DNA from: Cladosporium sp. IMV 00045
Lineage: Eukaryota > Ascomycota > Dothideomycetes > Cladosporiales > Cladosporiaceae
DNA length: 63,302 nucleotides
Assembly: GCA_001931905.2 (NCBI GenBank)
Contig: MSJI02000516.1
Span: 1 to 63,302 of the forward strand
Direction: 5' to 3'
Shown in pieces: positions 1 to 10,723 of this stretch (the first letter of the stretch is position 1; every line of letters starts with the position of its first letter). Below the pieces are notes generated by a model. The model saw only the letters and a list, made by a program, of their open reading frames with translations. It ran no database searches and was not told the DNA's origin. The translations under genes and the position numbers were made by a program.

Positions 1-12
1 TTTAATAAATAA

Positions 13-375
13 GATACCTTAGAAAGCTTTAAAAGATAATTTAAAGAGCTTTAAAAGATATCCTAAAAAGCTTTAGAAGATAATTTAAAGAGCTTAGGAG
101 ATATCTTAGAGAGCTTTAGGAGATAATTTAGAGAGCTATAGAAGATATCTTAGGTAGCTTTAGGAGACGTCTTAGGTAGCCTAGGAGGATATCTTAGGTA
201 GCTTAGGAAGATATCTTAGGTAGCCTAGGAGGATATCTTAAGATATCTTAAGATATCTTAGGTAGCTTAGGAAGATATCTTAAGATATCTTAAAGTACCT
301 AAGAGGATATCTTAGAGAGCTTAAGAAGATATCTTAAGATATCTTAAAAAGCCTAGGAGGATATCTAAGAGATCT
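13..375. repeat. 22-bp tandem repeat array, degenerate
   Basis: Successive 22-bp units can be laid head to tail from base 13, each starting GATA(T/A) and containing AGCTT or AGCCT near the middle. A typical unit is GATATCTTAGGTAGCTTAGG followed by two more bases. About fifteen copies are recognisable. In 230-345 some units collapse to a 10-bp GATATCTTAA subunit. The units contain the palindromes GATATC and AGCT. The array may be the subterminal region of a mobile element or a minisatellite; the sequence alone does not decide. Confidence 0.8.
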
Positions 376-1439
376 ATAATACTAAAGTATATCCTAATAA
401 TATCTTATATATATATATATAACCCCTAGTTCTTCTAGGTATACTTTCCTTTATTCGTTCCTACGGCTTAGCGGTTCTATAGCCCTATAAATTACCTACT
501 AAAATAGTAAGTCCCTAATTTAACTCCCCCTATTATTAATATAATATTAATTATATAGTTTCTTAAACTACTCTAACTAGCTAATATACCTACCTTATAT
601 AATAACCTAATATAGATCTACTCTAAGATAGGCGGGTAGAGAGCTATAAATAAGATTACTAGCCTTACTAAAGACCTCGTCGAATAGTAAAGTAGGGAAG
701 GAAGTATAGTTAGAGAAGATAAGAAAGGGTATTAGGATAGAGTATTAGTAGCGTAGAAGAGGGCTAGTAGGCCTTAGAGGGCTCCTAGTAGCTATAGAGC
801 GGATATAAATAGGAAAATTCGGATATTAATAGTTATAGAGTCGTATAACTTAGCGTAGCTCTAGGAGATTATTAGGGTTACTTAAGACGCTAGTAGGAGT
901 ATATTATCTAAATAAGACTTTATATTATTAGAAGGTAGATCGTTCTAGGTATTAGAGATTAAGAAGGAGTTATTAGAAGTAATTAAGGAGAGATTAGCTA
1001 ATACTATAAGTATTATCTAAGTTTAAATACTTATAATAAGAAAGTTTAAGGTAGTAATTTTTTTTTATATATATAATTCTTTTATATTTAGGGTTTATAC
1101 TACTTAAAGTAAAGTTAGAGACTCTTAGAATCTATCTTAGAAGTCTATCTTAAAAGTCTACCTATAGGGTAATAGCCTATAATTAGCTATTACTTCTAAC
1201 TCTAAGGAATATTAAAACTTCTAGATAGATTTTTATTATTAGTTATATATCTTAATCTTATATATTCTACTTTAAAAAAAAAGATAGACTAGTAAAATTA
1301 TATTATTTAGACTTAATAAAATTTTAAGGAGTATTAAAGTATAAAAAGTAAATAGAACTACCCCTCTTAAATTAAATAGAATTACCCCTAACTATCCTAC
1401 TAAGGAATTTAAACTCTTACTAAATCTAAATAGAATTAC
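376..1439. other. AT-rich RIPed DNA, no gene
   Basis: I see no open frame of useful length and no recognisable protein. A short motif AAATAGAA(C/T)TACCC recurs at about 1350, 1374 and 1428. It may be part of the same element as the transposase remnant that follows. Confidence 0.6.
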
Positions 1440-2102
1440 CCTAATTCCTTCTAGATATTATAGTTAGAGTAGACGGAGGCCTATATTACGGCTAGGTCTA
1501 GGGCCTTTACGACTAGGAACGTCGAATCGGCCTTCCGTACGTCCGGTATTTACCCTTTAAGCCCGATTACTATCCTCTCTACTCTCCGAATACCTTCGGA
1601 GCCCTCTCGAGTTACTCCGCCTCCTATTACGACTCGGAACGATCTAGATCGCTCTCTACTAGATAGTTCGCCTCCGGAGGGTACGGAACTACGGGAGGCG
1701 ACGTCGCTAGTTAACTCGATCGTTCGTTTATCTACTCTCGAGACTCCCGTAAAGCGGTATATCGAGCGATCGGGAGCGGCTTTCGAAAGGATATCTTCCG
1801 AGAATACCCTCTTACGGAAGGAGCTATCGGAGGCTCGGGAGCTATTACGGGTACGTAAGGAACGTAAGAAAGGGAAGCGCGTAGCGATAAAAGGGAAGTT
1901 TATCTTTAATACGAAGGAAATCCTCGAGGTAGTCGAGAAAGCGGAAGCGGAAGCGTCGAAGGGAAAGTCGAAAAGGAAGCGAATAGCGAAAGCTACGACT
2001 CCTAAAATTAAGGACGAGGAAGATAAAGGTATCGAGAGTAGTATATCCGAAAGCGAGAGTAATTATATTATCGTAGCTAGTAAGAGATTAAATCCGAAGT
2101 AG
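1440..2102 (+). pseudogene. C-terminal remnant of a pogo/Fot1-like DDE transposase
   Basis: One frame (codons in phase with 1479) reads through 1473-2099 and ends at TAG 2100-2102. It gives the usual tail of fungal DDE_1/pogo transposases: a segment resembling AFTTRNVESAFRTSGIYPL, a linker rich in prolines, a helix resembling KRYIERSGAAFERI, then the basic stretch KERKKGKRVAIKGKF and KEILEVVEKAEAEA. Upstream in the same frame are stops at 1452, 1461 and 1470, as expected when RIP turns CAA, CAG and TGG codons into stops. The catalytic DDE core is not readable. The family call rests on the motif order typical of these transposases. The element is dead. Confidence 0.75.
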
Positions 2103-2529
2103 AGAGGTCGGAATTCTATCCGAACTCCCGTACTATCCGAACTCCCCTACCGTAACGTTATATAACTAAATATTTAAGCTTTTATATATCTCTAGGTTAC
2201 TCGGCGTAATATTATTATAAAGAAAAGTCGAAAAGTCGAAAAGACGATTACTTATTTAACTTATAGAAGTAATTCGCTATAATATAGCGAATAACTAAGA
2301 GTATTATACTACCTTCCTACTTCCTAGATGTGGATAAGCTTAATATTATATTAACCTCTTCGTGTATCCTTGCGTAGTAGAATCCACTATTATGGGGCCA
2401 ACCTAACTGTTAGCTTGTATTCTATTCTTAAGCTAATGATGCTCTTATCGTCCTAAATTTGTGACCCACTTCACCTTCTGTTTAACTACGCCGTGAGCTA
2501 CATGATGATTCTCTACCTTCGCCTTTGGA

Positions 2530-4246
2530 TTAGAAAGCGCCCCTCCCTGGTCTCGGATCATTCCTCTGAGCAGGGGGACATGTTTCATCATATCGAGCTG
2601 GATCCAAGAACTTGTAGACTGAGCCTTCACCAAAGGCCAGCGCTACTAGTGTCTCCCCTTCAGTATTATATCTCGGCCAACCTAACTTCTCAAGGCCCCT
2701 CTCCGGATCTCTCCCAAAAGCAGCCCAAGCTCCTTGCATGTACTTTGAAACCTCACCCTGCTCTTGCGTGCTCGCCTCCCCAGTAACGTCCTGTCCTGTA
2801 CCAAAAAGCTCGCTCATATCAACGCCATGATAGGCGCCGCTATCTGGATACTCGCCCGAGCTGTCGTAGAGACGGAGGTTGTCAAAATCCCCCATGTAGC
2901 GGTACCGCCAAGTGGGTACACCATGCTTGAATCGGAACTCGTTGGCATATTTGGTAGGGCAAGTGAATGCACGCTGATTGAAGAGTTGCCATTGCTCCAG
3001 AGAGAGCGTGATGTTAGCATTGAAAGCGCTGATGCGATACCAACCAGCTTCATAGTCGCCGGCGCCGGCTAGGTATGGAATCCTCGCAAAGGCGCCAGCC
3101 AATCCAAGAGCAGCGTAATCTGCGAAGACGGTCATGTTGTCGACCGTGGGATGGAAGGTTGCTTGCGCAAGCGCTTCTGTCGGCAGCGCTGGCACATTAC
3201 GAGAAGCAGCCAATATCTCCGTTACATTCTTGCCTCGAAGGCAGCTCAAACTGTCGATGCCTTGTCCGCAACCTAAGCTGCTGGAAACATTGTTGTATAT
3301 GGATCGGGAGTATTCGACGCTGTTTGGGATGAAGCTGAGCGCAGTGCCAGAGTGTGAAATCATTCCCGCAACAATCGGGTCGTCCCTGTAAGCATACGCC
3401 CAGTAATCAACAGCAGCGCCCCCAGCGGATTGACCAAAGATGATAATGCGGTCGGGATCACCGCCAAAGCCGGCCACGTTGGTACGCAGCCACTCGACTG
3501 CAGAACGCTGGTCTCGAAGGCCTACGTTTTGCTCAATACCTGGGGCACCAGAGAAGCCAAAGATGCCTAGGCGGTAGTTGACAGTCACGACCACCACGTC
3601 TTCGTTGTTTGCAAAATTCTTGCCGTTGTAGAAAGGGCTATTTGGTCCTGGGATAGTGAAACGACCTCCATGAAAGAAGACGAACACAGGTTTTCCATGG
3701 CTGTGAGAAATGGGTGCATAGATCGTTTTGGTCCAGATGTTCAAGGCGAGACAATCTTCGCTCTGCTCGTTGCCGAGACGGGCGGCAAATGTGTTGAAGA
3801 TCTGTAGACCATTACCCGTGAAGTTTGGAAATTTCGATTCCGGCGGTATGTTCGCCGGACAATCACTGAAGACAACATAAGTGAGCTGATACTACGATTC
3901 TGAACAGATCCGAAGTGACTTACGCATTCTAGAGGCGAATTAGCTAGACCTCTCGTTTTGCACAGAAAGAAAAGCCTCTCACCCAAGTTGATGCATTGAA
4001 AGTTGCATTACTCGCAATTTGACGCCTCACTGGAGCTGCAAATCTTCGTTCTCCCACAGGAGCTTCGGCATAAGGGATACCAAGGAATTCGATGACTGCT
4101 GGTGTTCCCGGTGCGTGATGTCCAATGATGAGGCCAGCGTTTGCTGTCTCTACTTTGGCCTCGTAGGTAGCGCCAGGCGTAGTGTATGCCAGAATCGTAT
4201 GCCAGAGAGAGACCAGTAGTAGCCTCCGCCAGATCAAAAGCTCCAT
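2530..4246 (-). CDS. Secreted type-B carboxylesterase/lipase
   Basis: Alpha/beta-hydrolase of the carboxylesterase type B family, predicted to be secreted and to cleave ester bonds; the substrate is unknown. Exons on the minus strand are 4246-3983, a 5-nt exon 3928-3924, and 3865-2530, giving 534 aa. Introns are 54 nt (branch CTAAT) and 58 nt. Residues 1-20 look like a signal peptide. Visible hallmarks are LGIPYAEAPVG near the N-terminus, the oxyanion HGG near 155, the nucleophile Ser about 236 in FGQSAGG, and a catalytic-type His about 436 in GAYHGVDM. Length matches the family (500-560 aa). The microexon (AATGC) is needed because joining exon 1 directly to exon 3 gives TGA at once. The gene is intact although it borders the RIP block. 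Confidence 0.85.
3924..3928 (-). other. 5-nt microexon of the carboxylesterase gene
   Basis: AATGC is flanked by a CTAATTCGCCTCTAG acceptor and a GTAAGTCAC donor. Including it restores the frame as TGG-AAT-GCT-GAT-TGT, i.e. W-N-A-D-C, placing a Cys where type-B esterases usually have the conserved CPQ-like segment. No other combination of nearby GT and AG sites that I tried keeps the frame open. Confidence 0.65.
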
Positions 4247-5284
4247 CGTCGCGTATGGTCGATATCAGTGGTAATCTCGAGACGCCGCGAAGCGAATTCC
4301 CGGCCAGAAGAAAAATGCCTGCTTGTCAAGTTTCTTGGCGACTTGCAGCACCCATGCTAGTCCATCCGTCATCCAAGTCGACCAATATCGGTTAAGCTGT
4401 CTAACCCTTGTTGCTTTGATCCTTCGCGTCGATTCGATGCTCGATGTGCAAAGAATCTATCCCAAATGAGCACCTTCCCCGACTGATAACAAGAGTCGTT
4501 ACGCCACATCCCCGGGATGACGAAATCGTGCACAGCATGCGATATGAGCACTCCTCGGGTAGCACTTGAGGCTCGGCTGCGCTGATGTGGAAGCTCAATC
4601 TTTTGCTGTGGTGCCTTTCACACAAACTCCGGAGGTTTCTGCAGCCGAGAATGGTCGTCAGCATCAAGGTGTTGGTTCTTCGGAGACCCTGGTTCGGGAT
4701 GCGTCATAATAGCATCCAAGCGTTGAGCGCCGAGGCTAGGAACAGGGTTCCACTTTGGCCGTTGGTGTAGGGTGTGTTCTTCATCTAAATTCTCCGCGTC
4801 CGCTAGAGCAGGGTTAAGGATTTCTGCCGCGTCGCTGTCGGGCAGCGTTTCGACTGTGCTAACACGCGCTCACGCGATATCGCCCACGCGTACCTGTATG
4901 ACCGCTTCACGATCGATGCCAGATCAGAAGCGCCGGTTGCTACCTTTCCAGTTGACTTCATCTCCTAACGTTCAGGAACATCAGAGAGGAACAACGTTCC
5001 TCGAGAAAGCAGGATTTTCATATCCGATCTGGCTTGCAGGATGTAACACAACGTGTCACAATGCCGGCAAATTTTGGGCGTTGGCGAAATGAAGCCAATA
5101 ATATCGACAGTTAACCAACCTTCGGTTAGCCAGCGGATCGAGCCTGGAAATGATTAACGAAAGAGGGTCCGCGCCATTGTCAAGGTTGCGTGACGAGGTT
5201 TTTAAGAGTCAAACATTGATCTCCAGGTCTCTGGCTTCTCTTTCTTCAACGACGGCCCTCGTTGGCCGGGGCTAATCTTAAGCC
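4247..5284. other. Intergenic, no gene recognised
   Basis: This lies between the divergent esterase and rhodopsin-fold genes, so it should hold both promoters. Short open frames exist on both strands but none shows a domain, signal peptide or splice-consistent extension. No clear TATA box was found. Confidence 0.5.
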
Positions 5285-6603
5285 ATGAATCCTAACCTAG
5301 GCATTGGGACCGGACCAGGCTCGCGAGGATGGGAGCTATACATCACGTCTGTTGTAATGGTCTTATTGTCTGGACTGTTTGTTTCTTTGCGATTACTACA
5401 GAGAAAAACGAAATCGAAGCTAGATCTGGACGACTTTACTAGCCTATCCGCTTTGGTAACTATGGATGCGCACTTGTTGCTTTCACAATTTCGTCTGCCT
5501 TTTGCTGACCTACTCAGGTTTCATCCATTGCCCTTTCAACAACAGAAATTTTGGCCGTCAAACACGGCTACGGCCGGCGAAGTGACGAGCTCACGACAGG
5601 ACAGTTTATCAAAGCCCGCCAGTGGTTAGTGAATACAGCTACGCCGTCTTTGCGACTGGCACAAGGAGCTAATAATCTATTAAAGGTTCTTCGGGGCACA
5701 GATTTTGTACAAGATTGTCTTGACATTATCCAAGTTCTCGATTTGCTGCACATACTACCGCATCTTTGCGATTTCCGCCCTTTTTCGTAGAGTATTCCAT
5801 CTCACGCAATGCATTATCATCGCGATTGGACTGGCCTTTACTCTTGGAACAGTGTTCCAATGCAAGCCCATAGCAGCATTCTGGGACACAAGAATTGAAG
5901 ATCGATCGTGCATCGCGCAAAAGCCGTGGTGGATGTCTTTCTCAATCATTAACATCTTGCTAGATGTTTTACTACTCATTCTGCCTATGCCCTCAACATT
6001 CAAGTTACAGATGAGCCTGCTAGAGAAGATCGGAATCTATCTCATCTACTGCACTGGTCTTTTCGCCACAGCTACAAGCATCGTTCGGCTGACAACGCTG
6101 GAAGTGAGTGCAGCAGATCCGGATCCCACTTGTGAGTTGCCCGCTCTGCAATGCTGCGACTATGACAATTGGGAGACTGATCACTACTTATAGGGGGGCC
6201 CATTCCGGCGACGACATGGTCAGTCATCGAAGCGAATAGCGCTATCATTGTGGGTTGCCTACCAGCTTTGCGCCAATCTTTCGTATATATTTTCACCCGC
6301 GTCTTCCGAGCGTTACGAAGTGAGACGGCTCACAGCGGCGCATCGCCAGGCATCTCGACGCAGTCGAACTCTCGGCTTTATACAACAATTGTCCAAAAAG
6401 AGCTGCCACACCATTGGATCGAGCTTCCAGAATCCGAAGGCACAAGGCACAGCGAGAGGCTCCACAGCGCGAACATGGACACAGTCGAGTGCGCCACTCA
6501 TGTAACGTTATCCGCAGGTGCAAGCAGCGTAAATACAGACACAAGCGAAGTAGCGATCATAAAGAAGACACAGGAGTGGGAAGTCACTTACGTGACAAAG
6601 TGA
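5285..6603 (+). CDS. PTH11-like / fungal rhodopsin-domain membrane protein
   Basis: Seven-helix membrane protein of the fungal rhodopsin-domain (PTH11/SAT4-like) family, presumed plasma-membrane receptor. Exons 5285-5455, 5518-5624, 5686-6131 and 6194-6603 give 377 aa; the three introns are 61-62 nt. Family marks are the first helix with RLLQRKTKSKLDLDDFTSL, the segment WFFGAQILYKIVLTLSKFS, TYYRIF, the loop FQCKPIAAFWD, and DPTWGPIPATTWSVIEAN before the last helix, which fix the splice sites. The C-terminal ~100 residues are hydrophilic and cytosolic. There is no CFEM domain. Intact. Confidence 0.85.
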
Positions 6604-7053
6604 CCAAGCTACATAGATCAAAGGGTTGCGTCTCCTGAGATCTGCCTTCTGTCGTGCAGCGATACTGACTGCAAGGCAGAGACCGCATGTGGGAGGCGCA
6701 ATTGCGGCTGTGCTGGTTCTGGTCGTCCATTACACACGTAATGCTGAAGCAGCTATTCGGAGCCATGACTAGTACGATTTCTTTGGCGAGGAGATGCGCC
6801 ATTCTCTGGGACTCTGGCGTTAATCCAATTTCGCGCATTTGAACGGACTCTTTGAGGTCACCTCAAACATTTCCCAGAAGTTCGCGGGCTCTGTATCTCA
6901 ACACCACCATGATCGAAAGTAACGAGGCTCTCACCGTCATACACCCTTGAATGTCCGAGTGAGTGAACGTGCAGCTCGTACGTAATCACCAACTCTCAAA
7001 CAGGGAGAAAAGATCCAAAGGCAGTTTTAGACTTGAGCTCAAGCCGTTCCAAC
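6604..7053. other. Intergenic, convergent 3' ends
   Basis: Between the 3' end of the receptor gene and the 3' end of the HET pseudogene. No gene, RNA or repeat is visible. Confidence 0.5.
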
Positions 7054-8729
7054 TTATACAGTTGTAATCCATACAAAAGGAACGTCGTCCAGATCTTCGA
7101 ATCTGAATTTTCCTAGGTATCCACAAGACTTCCGACAGGTACACCCTCCCAAACATTGACAGACCCTTTTATGTCTGAGTAGCCATCTCTTGCCAATATT
7201 CCCGCAGGGAAATCTCAATGTCGATAGAGAATGGAATCTATATGTCCCTTTCCAGTCGAGATGAAGGTCGTGTCGAAGCCCTCGGTGCTGTAATTCGAGG
7301 TCACTCTCGAGTAAGAAGATCAGACTTTCCGGCGATCTGGCTGGCGGATCGCACACGGATGGAGCGACGTAAACTCGCCTAACGGGGCCGACCATATAGG
7401 GGTTCAAGTGTTTGAAGCCAAAGATTTTGGTGCCTTTCGCTTGCTCGAGGGAGGATCCATCCACTGACAATAAGCTCGTTCTTTTCGATTCGATATTGTG
7501 CTCTTCGATGTTCCCTGTGGGTTGAAAAGGGCGGTAGGAATACAACGGTAACCCCCTCGTGGATTAAACTTGGATGAAGTTTGCCGAATGAGTTCAGCAT
7601 ACCTTCCGAGCTTAGGGTTTGAGCGTTTCCTCGAGGTGGCGATCTCCAGTCCGGCAACCAAGTAGGCCATTCGGATGAGCCTCGACGCAGGGGGTTTTGC
7701 ATAGCGCTTGCAAGTATATGGATAAGCAGCCCTCTTTGTGCGTAAATATCCACCACTGCAATGCAGACAGAGGTTATGCTGTGGCCGTAGTCCACACGAA
7801 AATGATGCCTATCTTGGCTGATGCTGAGCAAAGAATAGACAATGTCCCTAGGGTCGGAGCACCGCGTTGCTACGTAGACATCAAGGTTCCCGAGCAAGGT
7901 TGGCAGCTTTGCCGAGATGTAAGGCCTTGTTAGCAGCGATGGCGACGATTTCTTTGAATTCAGCCTCATGGAACACGTGTCGACCAATAAGGAATGCGAC
8001 AGCCTTAGACAACAGGAACTCTTGAACGATCCATCATCGACGAAACCATACGCACTGAGCGATTCCTTCGAAAAAAGCTCTTTGCCATTTCTCATCAGTC
8101 ATCTTGCAATTCCTAGAATTTACTTCGGTCAGGGAAGTTGAGTTCTGCGAGATCACAGCGTCTTCTCCAAGCCGGACCAGTGTCTGTTGAGATCGTTGAT
8201 AAATCAGTGCCATTAAGTTGACTTGAGTATTCCTCTCTTTGACGTAAATCTGATTGATGCAGATAGCATCGGCCCAGAGTAGAGTCCCCGCGAGCAGACT
8301 CACCCTTCTTGCAGCAGATGACGAACATGTTTCAAGGCAGCATAGTTAGAGGTTATCGGTGACCGCAAATTGAAGCTTGTTGCAGATGACCCTCCTTACG
8401 AGATGCGACCCATCCGTATATGAAGGGCCGCATGCATATGAGAGTGTCAAAAATGGAGGCGCATCGTCCAGTGACACTGTCGTCACACGGCAGCTGATAT
8501 CTTCACCTCTCCCTGAAGGATCGAATTCGAGCACCCGAATTTCGCTTGCGTGCTTCAGTGGGAGGAGAGCGCAAGCACTGAAATGCTGCATAGCCTCCAT
8601 GGTTTCTTCCGGGCAAGAGATGAGCTCTTGTCCCTGCCCGCCATGATCATTCCAGTCAAATACTGAATCGTCGTCCGACATGGCTGCTTCTGCGTGACAG
8701 GAATCTGCCGTGGTTCTGCTTCCACTCAA
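7054..8729 (-). pseudogene. Broken HET (heterokaryon incompatibility) domain gene
   Basis: HET-domain proteins trigger cell death after fusion of incompatible hyphae. Fragments in family order are LPLKHASEIRVLEFDP, TLSYACGPSYTDGSHLV and TDNL; then, one frame over, YAALKHVRHLLQEG; then back in the first frame LLWADAICINQ and KERNTQVNLMALIY; then a TGA at 8036-8034 inside the conserved WFRR-x-WIVQE motif; then, after a further shift near 7885, ATRCSDPRDIVYSLLSI and PTWLPDWRSPPR. I count one stop and at least three frame changes (near 8352, 8298 and 7885) with no intron that could repair them. The CA/TG content is normal, so this is decay without RIP. The 3' boundary is approximate. Confidence 0.82.
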
Positions 8730-9243
8730 TGCGAGGTAAAGCGAAATGATAATTTGGCTTTGATGTAGGAGAGACTCTCGATAGCCTCTCGCCTGGACAA
8801 ATCGCCGTGCTGACTGGTGGCTTGCAGAGGCAGAGGGTATTTGATGGAATTGAAGTCGAGCAAGAGCTGAGCCACCCTCACAGCTATACGCTTTGGTCTC
8901 TGCAGGTGCAGCTCGTGCTCCCCACCTCTACCTCTGCTCAGCCTCGCATTTTAGCTAAGCCTTGCAAGCCGTGTCCACTCCATAGCTTCGCTTGCCTACT
9001 ACCAAGCCTTGCTTCTCTGCAAGGGCCTTGCTCTATACTATCTATTCAAGCCACGGAGAAAGGACGAGGAGGTTCAGCTGCCAGGAAATGCGGATAAATG
9101 CTCGAACAATTTTGATTGGTACATTATGACAAAACGCAAATGCTTCAGACTTATGGTAAAATGTTTCGACTTTCATCTCAGCAATTACATGTACAAGTGG
9201 CCTCGTATTTTTGTGGAGGTGGGTGATCAACTACAGACAGCGC
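8730..9243. other. Intergenic, no gene recognised
   Basis: Upstream of the HET pseudogene and downstream of the 8-Cys gene. 8880-9020 is pyrimidine-rich on the plus strand. Nothing coding can be supported. Confidence 0.5.
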
Positions 9244-9786
9244 TTAGAGTGCGGTAATGACGATGCAGAGTACCATCGCGCTGCTAGTAAGGACGAGAGT
9301 CAAGCTAAGACTCGACATCCGACCGCCCCCTGAAGTACCACTCCCGGTCTCACTGGACTCATCCGAGCTTGATGTGCTTGTGGCACTCTCACTTCCTCTC
9401 TCATCTTCACCATCATCGCTCCTTCCGCCGTTCCCACCGGTCGCGACAACACTCACCCCAGCAGTTGCCGGCACATCGCCATCCTCCGTTTTGGATTCGG
9501 TCGTATTGCCACTACAGAAAACATCCTGCGGCTTCTTCTCGGCTCCTTCCTCCATCAGGCATTCGATGAGGTCGCTGATTGTCTGGTCCAAAGCTACGCA
9601 ATAGATTCCACAGTCGTCGTCGTAGCTAACGATCGAGGCGTCGCCGCAGCAAGAGCTCATGTATGTGAAATACTGATCGGAATAAGGCATGGCGCAAACG
9701 GCGTCCTGGTTCGGTGGATTGTACAGGCTGGTGCAAGATGATGTCGCGCTGGGTGTCGCGGTGGCAAGGGCAGAAGTTCCGGACAT
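9244..9786 (-). CDS. Eight-cysteine protein with C-terminal membrane/GPI tail
   Basis: From the ATG at 9786 the protein is 180 aa. Residues ~15-95 hold eight cysteines, including a CC pair, in a segment with LYNPPNQDAVCAMPY, MSSCCGDASIVSY and DCGIYCVALDQTISDLIECL. A Ser/Thr/Gly-rich low-complexity stretch follows, then a hydrophobic C-terminus (SLSLTLVLTSSAMVLCIV) that suits a membrane or GPI anchor. No signal peptide follows this ATG. The frame stays open upstream to 10167, but that part does not look like protein, so an upstream exon may be missing. The pattern recalls fungal Cys-rich cell-surface proteins but is not a CFEM domain. Function unknown. Confidence 0.65.
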   Translation of the reverse strand: MSGTSALATATPSATSSCTSLYNPPNQDAVCAMPYSDQYFTYMSSCCGDASIVSYDDDCGIYCVALDQTISDLIECLMEEGAEKKPQDVFCSGNTTESKTEDGDVPATAGVSVVATGGNGGRSDDGEDERGSESATSTSSSDESSETGSGTSGGGRMSSLSLTLVLTSSAMVLCIVITAL

Positions 9787-10723
9787 ACTGGCTTGCTTTT
9801 TTGTGGTGCGAATTTGCAATAATGTTGTAGCCGGCTTGTCCAAGTCGATAATTACTTGATTGACGCTCCGATCGGGGGTTGCAGAGGAGGAATTGCAGTA
9901 ATTTACAGAGGCAGGCGTCGGTCTGGTGGAGAGGGATGGCTTTGTGAGATGACACTTGACGACAGCAACAGGTAACCGTGAGTTTATTAAAAACAACACG
10001 TCCAAAAGATGTTGCTGGGGTTTCCAACGTGCAGCAAACACGGAATCCTGCTTGATCCCTGCGAGCAGCGCCGAGACTCCAAGAGTTTCGCATCCTGCAT
10101 CCCCGCCTTCTGGTGAATACCCCCACAGGCGCTGTTTCCCATGACTCTTTCGGCGAGCGTTCGTCAAGTGTCATCTAACGTTATCTCCCCGTCTTTCGTC
10201 TTCCTCCCTCTCTTTCATGCAAAACAGCATCATCGTACAATAGCGCCTCTTCTTCTATCAAAACAACTTGAGGTTAACATCAGGACGTCCATCCTCAGGC
10301 TCATCATCCATCTTCGGCGGCATTCGTCAAGCAACAACCACTAGACGTTGTAAAAATTGTCACCGCAGGGGTTGCACCTTTGCGATTTGCAAAACACACA
10401 GGGCTAACTTCATTGCATCAATTGCAGATGAAATCGTCAATGCTTCGCTTAATCAATACGGTACCAAGTAAAAGGACCAGAAGGGCAATTGTAGGTCAGA
10501 GAACATATTCGTTCCTTGTAGATGGCACATCTCGGAAACGACAAGTCAATTGTGTTTATATCGTGAGCGTCTAGGCTAGCTGTGTTCCACTAATACTACA
10601 TATCAAAGACACCCGTAGAGGCACATATGGGGCTGATCACTTCGTAATTGTATTCCAAAAGGAATTGATCAGACCAACACTTGTTGGAGACAACATTTAC
10701 TCCTCATGATTGATGTTGTGGGC
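9787..10723. other. Intergenic, no gene recognised
   Basis: Open frames on both strands at 9790-10170 are low in recognisable content. No RNA or repeat is seen. Confidence 0.45.

Larger units (their letters stand above)
1..2328. repeat. RIP-mutated repeat block, no CpA or TpG
   Basis: Read line by line, this stretch contains no CA and no TG dinucleotide on the given strand, and therefore none on the other. The first TG is at 2329-2330. TA is very frequent, while CG is kept, especially in 1480-2160. This is the product expected of exhaustive repeat-induced point mutation acting on CpA (C to T on both strands). The block holds a 22-bp tandem array, an AT-rich middle with no readable gene, and a transposase 3' end. 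It stops about 200 bp before the stop codon of the neighbouring esterase, which is not mutated. The left edge lies outside the window. Confidence 0.93.

Noticed and set aside
13..375. Possible CRISPR-like array of 22-bp repeats
   Set aside because: Units are directly adjacent without unique spacers, in a eukaryotic RIPed context; it is a minisatellite.
4369..4667. Minus-strand open frames upstream of the esterase
   Set aside because: Composition does not look like protein and no initiation or splicing context supports them.
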